DNA of 44,395 bases from a virus. How positions within the stretch are numbered: position 1 is the stretch's first letter; each line of letters begins with the position of its first letter. The stretch lies in IMG/VR virus record IMGVR_UViG_3300029787_004411, positions 1 to 44,395 of that record; one strand, given 5' to 3'. Positions 39,384-44,395 of this stretch are shown piece by piece. A program made the position numbers and the translations under genes. The notes under the pieces are model-generated. The model saw only the letters and a program-made list of their open reading frames with translations, was not told the DNA's origin and did no database searches.

Positions 39384-41099
39384 ATGAGCAGTAGTTTCTT
39401 GACACAGTTATTCGATTCCATAGATAAAGCAAAACAGCCTGAGTCTCCCAAGGACAAACTGCTTAATTTCGAAAAAATGATCAGAGATGATGCCAAAGCC
39501 AAAGGCTATCAACCACGTACACATCTGGAAAATTTATGCAAACAAAGTGAAACATTTGCAAATTCACCATTGGTGAAAATGTTGCTGGGCGAATATGACA
39601 AAACTAAGCCATTGCCAAGACAGCTTAAGGATCCAAAAACTGAAGTGCTTGTGGTTAAAAATGACAAAGTTATTACAATAGATAAAAAAGATCTTGCAAA
39701 ATACAAAGCGGATGGTTATGAACTTGCTGAAGTGCATGGTGGCACACACACAACCACAGGTAGATCAATGACCAAAGGCGAAGAAAAAGAAAAAGAACGT
39801 TTGGTCAAAGGCATGAAGAAAAACAAGTCAGACTTCAAAAAAAGATATGGTAAAGATGCTGATGCTGTTATGTATGCGACTGCCACAAAGAAAGCAATGG
39901 AAGGAGCACTTAATGTAGATAGAGATACAATGTCTAACTCAATAGGAGACATGGTTGAAACATATGTAAAACGTGCACCAATAGAAGAGATAAACAAAAT
40001 ACTGCAATTCATTAAAGCAAACAAAAAAGTTTCACCAAGCAAAGATGGTGACAGAGTCATAATGACCACAGAAGACGGACACACAGACACAGATTCAATG
40101 CAGGCCAAAACAGCACAGATTGCCAAAGACGCAATTGAATTGTATCAAATGTTTAAAAACAATCCAGGTGATGAAGAAATAATGACTTGGATCACAAACA
40201 AGTTAGCCGTTGCGGCAGAAAAAATTTCTTCAGTTAAAGACTATTTGCAAAATCCAACGCAAGACGAAATGACTGAATTCAAGAAAGTTGAAATTAAAGA
40301 CAAAGAAGATTACATGGCCAAAAAGAAAGAACTGCAAAGATTACAGATGAATCCTGACACAAACAAAAACGAAAAGTTAAAAAAGGAAATTATCAAACGT
40401 AAAGCAGACTTGGAAGACGAAGCAAAGAAAATGGGTATGAAAGAAGATGCAAATACACTTAAAAGATTGAAAGACGAAGTTGAAGACTTCATGGGTCAAA
40501 TTAATAACATGGAATTTGGCGACTTGAATCCAACAAGGCTTGCAGATGAATTGAATGAAATATTGAATGGCACATATGATCCCAGCACTGATCCTGTAAA
40601 CAATCCTGAAGACAACGATGAAGATTATATCAGAGAGCAAGTTGCCATGGCAATAGAACTTTTGGAAAAAGGTGGGATCATGCCAGCCATGCAGTTGTTG
40701 AACAGAGCCATAGGCGATACTCACGGCGTAGAATTTGGCAAAGACTTTCCAAAAGAAGACGAACTAACATTAAGAGACGATGCAGACTTTCATGAAACAT
40801 TTGGTGTGCTGGCTTATCCAACTGATGAAATATGGGAAGCAGAATACAGAGGACGCAAGGTAAAACTAAACAAGCCAACACGTGGTGATGTTAAAAAATT
40901 TAAAGTTTACGTGAAAGATCCTAAGACTGGTAACATAAAAAAAGTAAACTTTGGCCATGGCGGTACATCTGCCAAAAGAAAAACGATGCGTATAAGAAAA
41001 TCAGATCCTGCAAGACGCAGATCTTTTAGAGCACGGCACAACTGCGACAATCCAGGACCAAAAACAAAAGCAAGATATTGGAGTTGTAGAAATTGGTAA
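39384..41099 (+). CDS. Large basic virion-type protein with Cys-containing C-terminus
   Basis: 571 residues. Long helical, Lys/Glu-rich body with MTKGEEKEKERLVKGMKKNK and FKKRYGKDADAVMYATATKK, a segment I recall from several marine T4-like phage proteins. The C-terminus (KVYVKDPKTGNIKKVNFGHG, then MRIRKSDPARRRSFRARHNC and GPKTKARYWSCRNW) is a small Cys-containing basic domain. May be an internal head or DNA-binding protein. The next gene starts inside its end. Confidence 0.6.
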   Translation: MSSSFLTQLFDSIDKAKQPESPKDKLLNFEKMIRDDAKAKGYQPRTHLENLCKQSETFANSPLVKMLLGEYDKTKPLPRQLKDPKTEVLVVKNDKVITIDKKDLAKYKADGYELAEVHGGTHTTTGRSMTKGEEKEKERLVKGMKKNKSDFKKRYGKDADAVMYATATKKAMEGALNVDRDTMSNSIGDMVETYVKRAPIEEINKILQFIKANKKVSPSKDGDRVIMTTEDGHTDTDSMQAKTAQIAKDAIELYQMFKNNPGDEEIMTWITNKLAVAAEKISSVKDYLQNPTQDEMTEFKKVEIKDKEDYMAKKKELQRLQMNPDTNKNEKLKKEIIKRKADLEDEAKKMGMKEDANTLKRLKDEVEDFMGQINNMEFGDLNPTRLADELNEILNGTYDPSTDPVNNPEDNDEDYIREQVAMAIELLEKGGIMPAMQLLNRAIGDTHGVEFGKDFPKEDELTLRDDADFHETFGVLAYPTDEIWEAEYRGRKVKLNKPTRGDVKKFKVYVKDPKTGNIKKVNFGHGGTSAKRKTMRIRKSDPARRRSFRARHNCDNPGPKTKARYWSCRNW

Positions 41100-41281
41100 A
41101 ATTTAACGACATAGCAATCACAGAAGATGAATTCGAAAAGTTGGCAGAAAAGAAAGATGCCTGCTATCACAAAGTAAAATCCAGATACAAAGTTTGGCCT
41201 TCAGCATATGCATCAGGAGCATTGGTTAGATGCAGAAAAGTTGGTGCAAAGAACTGGGGCAACAAGACTAAGAAAAAATGA
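41093..41281 (+). CDS. Small basic protein with Cys-pair domain
   Basis: 62 residues from a TTG start overlapping the previous gene; no ATG is available. KDACYHKVKSRYKVWPSAYA, then SGALVRCRKVGAKNWGNKTK: a Tyr/Trp/Arg-rich domain with two Cys that is frequent near T4-like marine head genes. Same kind of domain as parts of the neighbours on both sides. Confidence 0.55.
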   Translation: MVKFNDIAITEDEFEKLAEKKDACYHKVKSRYKVWPSAYASGALVRCRKVGAKNWGNKTKKK

Positions 41282-41811
41282 GGTTAGTAGAACTCCAAGA
41301 AGGCACTAGATGTTGGAAAGGGTATGAACGCAAAGGTTTCAAAACAATGTTTGGAAAACGTGTGCCGAACTGTGTCAAACGTGAAGACAGATATCTTGTA
41401 ATAGACAAATTTAATCAAGCAGTTAAACTTTTTGACAACGAAGAAGAAGCTGTGTCATACTTTCATGAAAATTATGATGATCTTAATTCATGCAATTATC
41501 ATGATGCAATGCATGAAAGCAGTCATTCAGGATTAAGAGCATGGTTTGGCAAAGGCAAAAAAGGTGGAGCAGGTGGTGGTGGATGGGATCGCTACAATAC
41601 TAAAGGCGAACGTATAGGCAAATGTGGTGACCGAAAAAAAGGCGAAGGCAAACCAAAATGTTTATCCAAAGCAAGAGCGGCATCATTACGAGCATCAGGT
41701 GGTAAGAAAGCAATAGCTGCCGCTGTGAGAAGAAAAAGATCAAAAGACAAAAATCCTAACAGAAAAGGCAAAGCAATCAACGTTGCCAACAAGCCTCGAA
41801 AAAAGAAATAA
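41278..41811 (+). CDS. Basic Gly/Lys-rich protein (DUF5872-like C-terminus)
   Basis: 177 residues. N-terminus RCWKGYERKGFKTMFGKRVP with CVKRED, an acidic linker, then a Gly/Lys/Arg-rich C-terminal ~90 residues (LRAWFGKGKKGGAGGGGWDR, KCGDRKKGEGKPKCLSKARA). Resembles DUF5872-type domains in phage and giant-virus proteins. Likely binds DNA inside the head. Start overlaps the upstream stop (ATGA). Confidence 0.55.
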   Translation: MRLVELQEGTRCWKGYERKGFKTMFGKRVPNCVKREDRYLVIDKFNQAVKLFDNEEEAVSYFHENYDDLNSCNYHDAMHESSHSGLRAWFGKGKKGGAGGGGWDRYNTKGERIGKCGDRKKGEGKPKCLSKARAASLRASGGKKAIAAAVRRKRSKDKNPNRKGKAINVANKPRKKK

Positions 41812-41821
41812 TTAACAGTGT

Positions 41822-42745
41822 ATGATAAAAGTAAGGTCGATGACCCACTACATCACCCACCATTGCACTTTGAATTGCATTCATTGTAATACTTTTAACA
41901 ATTTTAATTTTAAAGGATCGGTTGACTGGTTAGCTGAAAGAGACAACTATAAAAAATGGTCTGAAAAAGTGACAACAGATAATATAGGTGTATTGGGCGG
42001 AGAACCATTGTTGCATCCAAATTTAGAGCAAATTTTAAGAGATATACATGATTGGCATCGTCCCATTGAGGGCATCTGTCTATCCACAAACGGTACACTG
42101 TTAGATAAATTAGTTGCATTAAAAGATGTATTCATCGAAACAAATACCACTTTAAGTATTTCTTTACACTCATTAAGGTGGATGCGTAAATGGCTTACAC
42201 AATTCAAAAAACATTTTCCAAAATTAAAATTGTCTGTATGTAATGATGATGATTTAGATCTCGAAAGGTATACATTCACAGACCCAAGTGGATTAAAAGG
42301 AGAGATAGTTGTTTGGACATTTTTTCATGAAGCGACAGTTATGGAAGACAATGGCAGATTTACTGTGCATGACTCAGATATGAACAAAGCTCACGAAGCT
42401 TGTGATTCAAAGGAATGTCATTCCATATACAAAAACAAATTATATAAATGCAGAATCGCGGCACTTATAAAAGAATTTGTTACCCAAAATGAGTCTAACT
42501 TTACTCTAACAACAAAACAAAGGCAACTAATAGATCAAGAATATGGAATTGCATTGGATGAAATGGATTCGAATACAAATGAAAAAATAAAGGAACCTTT
42601 ATCTTTGTGTGCTATTTGTCCAGAAAACTTCGACAAATATGCTAATCTGTCGACTTTTTTCGATGCAAAAATTAGAAAGCAAAAAAATAAAGTTGTCCCT
42701 CGGTATGGCACAGGACATTCAAAGCCAATCCCTATACGCAGTTAA
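41822..42745 (+). CDS. Radical SAM enzyme
   Basis: 307 residues. C15-x3-C19-x2-C22 in HHCTLNCIHCNTF and a clear GGEPLLHPNLEQIL SAM motif. The C-terminal half has more cysteines (ACDSKECHSIYKNKLYKCRI and LCAICPENF) that may bind an auxiliary cluster, as in SPASM-type enzymes. Substrate unknown. Third radical SAM gene of the window and not closely similar to the other two. Confidence 0.8.
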   Translation: MIKVRSMTHYITHHCTLNCIHCNTFNNFNFKGSVDWLAERDNYKKWSEKVTTDNIGVLGGEPLLHPNLEQILRDIHDWHRPIEGICLSTNGTLLDKLVALKDVFIETNTTLSISLHSLRWMRKWLTQFKKHFPKLKLSVCNDDDLDLERYTFTDPSGLKGEIVVWTFFHEATVMEDNGRFTVHDSDMNKAHEACDSKECHSIYKNKLYKCRIAALIKEFVTQNESNFTLTTKQRQLIDQEYGIALDEMDSNTNEKIKEPLSLCAICPENFDKYANLSTFFDAKIRKQKNKVVPRYGTGHSKPIPIRS

Positions 42746-42749
42746 AAAA

Positions 42750-42755
42750 TAAGTA
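42750..42755 (+). promoter_or_regulatory. Possible TAAGTA variant of the late box
   Basis: Six bases before ATG 42762. Confidence 0.35.
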
Positions 42756-42761
42756 CGTATA

Positions 42762-43436
42762 ATGGCTTACTTGAATCACAATCTTCCACCCTTTACATGT
42801 TTAATTAGAGATGAATACATGTATGATCACAAAAAAGGTCATGGTAATTTTTCTGTTGCGGAAGTTCACTCTGTGGCGTCAATGGAACATAAAGTTCCTT
42901 TGTTCGAAGCATTAATGGAAAATGGAGTCAACTGGACACGCAGACCTATCATGGCATTCTGTTGGAAAGAAGATGCTCCTGTGCATCCAATTGAGATGCA
43001 TCATTATTGGAACTGCTTTTCTCCCTACATCGACGTTAATGTAAGGCATAGACTTACAAAACGTAGAGCAGAACTTATTGATTTAAATGGTGGCAGACAT
43101 TGGGGCGAATATATGTTTACGTTAGATTGGTCATGGGAAAATCATGCTGGCAATTTGGATTGTAACTTCGCTGAAGATCCAGAACACAAATGCGGGCATA
43201 CATTTAAGATGGATGATGGAAACTTTTTCATTTATCCAAACAACAGAATTGTATGGACTGATGACGCTTACATCACAAAAAGATTAACACGTAATCCAGG
43301 GTACAAAATTGATCAGAGTGTTTACACAGTTGAAAACAAACGCACAGGTGGAACATCAGATGATTACATGACAGAGTTTGGTGCTCAAGGTTCTAGTTAC
43401 AGAGATACAAGTAAATACAAAGATGAAGATAAGTGA
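42762..43436 (+). CDS. Conserved-looking phage protein, 224 residues
   Basis: Trp/His/Tyr-rich soluble protein (LPPFTCLIRDEYMYDHKKGH; HWGEYMFTLDWSWENHAGN; FFIYPNNRIVWTDDAYI). I recall related proteins from T4-like marine phages next to late genes, but do not know a function. The next small gene starts inside its 3' end. Confidence 0.65.
   Translation: MAYLNHNLPPFTCLIRDEYMYDHKKGHGNFSVAEVHSVASMEHKVPLFEALMENGVNWTRRPIMAFCWKEDAPVHPIEMHHYWNCFSPYIDVNVRHRLTKRRAELIDLNGGRHWGEYMFTLDWSWENHAGNLDCNFAEDPEHKCGHTFKMDDGNFFIYPNNRIVWTDDAYITKRLTRNPGYKIDQSVYTVENKRTGGTSDDYMTEFGAQGSSYRDTSKYKDEDK
43412..43417 (+). promoter_or_regulatory. Late-type TAAATA box within the upstream gene
   Basis: Five bases before ATG 43423 and inside the end of the previous gene; it supports that short gene as real. 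Confidence 0.55.
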
Positions 43437-43566
43437 ACTAGTAAATTATCCCAAGCAAATCGAAAAGCCACAATCTCCTGGTAGTAGAGGCATGCGACAA
43501 CATAAAAAGTCTCCTAACCGGAGATATTTTGACCTTAAAAACCAAAAGAAAACATTAGACAAATAA
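43423..43566 (+). CDS. Small basic protein, 47 residues
   Basis: MKISELVNYPKQIEKPQSPG, then SRGMRQHKKSPNRRYFDL and a basic end. No family recognised. The start at 43423 is set by the TAAATA box; a longer frame from 43378 is not supported. Confidence 0.55.
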   Translation: MKISELVNYPKQIEKPQSPGSRGMRQHKKSPNRRYFDLKNQKKTLDK

Positions 43567-43584
43567 ATTTTGTAATTGTATAAT
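43555..43584 (+). promoter_or_regulatory. Sigma70-like promoter with a normal leader before dsbA
   Basis: -35 TTAGAC (43555-43560), 18-base spacer, -10 TATAAT (43579-43584); the start site would be ~17 bases before ATG 43608, leaving room for an AAGGAG Shine-Dalgarno. A conventional contrast to the leaderless promoters. Confidence 0.5.
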
Positions 43585-43607
43585 AAACTTTTCAAAAGGA
43601 GATTATT

Positions 43608-43859
43608 ATGGCGATAGCTAACTTTAGTTCTGATGATCAAGTAAAGATCAAGCAGATTATACAACAAGGCACAAATGTAAAACAAGAAGTGCAAGATCTG
43701 AATGAAGGTTTGCGTGACACAGTGAAATCAGTTGCACTAGAACTTAACATTAAACCAGCTGTGCTGATGAAAGCAATCAATGTAAGATTCAAAGACAGTG
43801 CGGCCGCTGAACGTGAAGATTTTGAGGACCTAGAGGTATTACTAGATATAGCAAAATGA
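43608..43859 (+). CDS. dsbA: DsbA-like late-transcription DNA-binding protein
   Basis: 83 residues, helical. GLRDTVKSVALELNIKPAVL, then MKAINVRFKDSAAAEREDFE and LEVLLDIAK align with the second half of T4 DsbA (RIRAKDELGVDGKMFNRLLALY pattern). T4 DsbA binds double-stranded DNA near late promoters. Its presence supports a T4-type late system acting on the TAAATA boxes. Strong Shine-Dalgarno (AAAAGGAG). Its stop overlaps the next start (ATGA). Confidence 0.65.
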   Translation: MAIANFSSDDQVKIKQIIQQGTNVKQEVQDLNEGLRDTVKSVALELNIKPAVLMKAINVRFKDSAAAEREDFEDLEVLLDIAK

Positions 43860-44080
43860 AGTTAGACACTTTTCTTAAGTGGACTGCTACCACAGTATTA
43901 ATTGTAGGCACAGGCATTAATGCTTTTGGTATCTACCCATTAGGTGCTATCATACTGGCATTAGGAGGTCTTATATGGCTGGCAGTTTCCTGCATGTGGC
44001 GTGAACCATCCTTAATTGTTACTAATGGTGTTTTATTCCTTGTAGGCACAGGAGGGATTGTGTTAAACTACATTACATGA
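43856..44080 (+). CDS. Small membrane protein, 74 residues
   Basis: Three hydrophobic segments (TATTVLIVGTGINAFGI; GAIILALGGLIWLAVSCMW; TNGVLFLVGTGGIVLNYI) with short loops. Similar small proteins occur next to gp43 in marine T4-like phages as far as I recall; function unknown. Coupled to dsbA and to the polymerase by ATGA overlaps. Confidence 0.65.
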   Translation: MKLDTFLKWTATTVLIVGTGINAFGIYPLGAIILALGGLIWLAVSCMWREPSLIVTNGVLFLVGTGGIVLNYIT

Positions 44081-44395
44081 GTTACGTAGACGCACTATTT
44101 GATAGAGATGCAGACAAAATATCAGTTGTAGAACGTATTGATGGTGTGCGGCATTTCAAAGAGTATCCAGCACGTTGGGTGGCATATTATGACGATCCAA
44201 AAGGCAAATACAAAAGCATATATGGTAATCCTGTCAGTAGAATTGCAACCAAACAAGGCAAAGAATTCAAACGTGAACTTGCATATCACAATGGCAAAAA
44301 ATTGTATGAGTCTGATATTAATCCAATATTTCGTTGTTTAGAAGAAAACTATCTTGGCAAAGAGACGCCAAAGTTACAGTGTGCATTTTTTGATA
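44077..44395 (+). CDS. 43: Family-B DNA polymerase gp43, N-terminal part (3' partial)
   Basis: 106 residues visible before the right edge. MSYVDALFDRDADKISVVER, then RWVAYYDDPKGKYKSIYGNP and KKLYESDINPIFRCLEENYL match the N-terminal domain of T4 gp43 closely, up to LQCAFFD just before the first exonuclease aspartate. It is the replicative polymerase of the phage. Start overlaps the upstream stop (ATGA). Confidence 0.9.
   Translation, partial: MSYVDALFDRDADKISVVERIDGVRHFKEYPARWVAYYDDPKGKYKSIYGNPVSRIATKQGKEFKRELAYHNGKKLYESDINPIFRCLEENYLGKETPKLQCAFFD

Noticed and set aside
1-44395. tRNA genes, CRISPR arrays, insertion sequences and integrase/attachment sites
   Set aside because: None seen. Gaps are too short for a tRNA cluster, no regular direct repeats with spacers, and no transposase or integrase motif.

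Overview
The window looks like an internal segment of a T4-like myovirus genome, most probably a marine phage. It is AT-rich and gene-dense, with no gene-free gap above about 140 bases. It carries T4-type replication and late-expression genes: a gp44 clamp-loader subunit, a GroES/gp31-like co-chaperonin, a DsbA-like late-transcription protein and the start of a gp43 family-B DNA polymerase at the right edge. Around these lie virion genes of the kind seen in marine T4-like phages and many metabolic genes of bacterial type. The host cannot be read directly. Marine alphaproteobacteria such as SAR11 are a guess from base composition and cargo. Family assignments were made by eye; no database search was run.

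Layout. 1-8.85 kb is an accessory block: an exported LPP20/FlgT-like protein with a DUF4384-like end (cut by the left edge), DoxX, a QueD-like enzyme, a TctA/TctC transporter pair, a 2OG-Fe oxygenase, UV-damage endonuclease, Cu/Zn superoxide dismutase, and SufT plus an IscA-like protein. 8.9-15.2 kb is mainly tail-fibre and other virion genes, with an odd fragment resembling DNA polymerase III alpha. 15.2-16.6 kb holds the co-chaperonin and clamp loader. 16.6-19.4 kb is a minus-strand block: PhoH, a possible glycosyltransferase and a DesII-like radical SAM enzyme. 19.4-23.3 kb holds two phage genes, then an endolysin / i-spanin / o-spanin-like cassette with small membrane proteins. 23.4-27.1 kb is a protein quality-control operon: J-protein, peptide deformylase, ClpA and an unknown 93-residue protein. 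27.2-34.0 kb mixes virion genes with a radical SAM enzyme, a cupin, a nucleotidyltransferase, a deoxyribonucleotidase and a PD-(D/E)XK-like protein. 34.0-36.8 kb is a second minus-strand block with an acyl-CoA dehydrogenase and a diiron protein. 36.8-44.4 kb is virion-type genes, a third radical SAM enzyme, DsbA and the polymerase.

The most striking pattern is in how genes start. Many lack a Shine-Dalgarno sequence and instead have a promoter -10 box whose last base lies 5 or 6 nt before the start codon, so the transcript should begin at, or within a base or two of, the AUG. Two classes exist. Fourteen starts have an exact TAAATA box (like the T4 late box), often overlapping the upstream stop codon; they include most of the virion genes checked. 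Eight starts have a TATAAT-like -10 with a -35 element at 16-17 bp spacing, mainly in front of metabolic, chaperone and replication genes. Genes inside operons use Shine-Dalgarno sites or overlapping stop/start codons. The phage therefore seems to make leaderless mRNAs on a large scale, and the box type may show which genes are early and which late.
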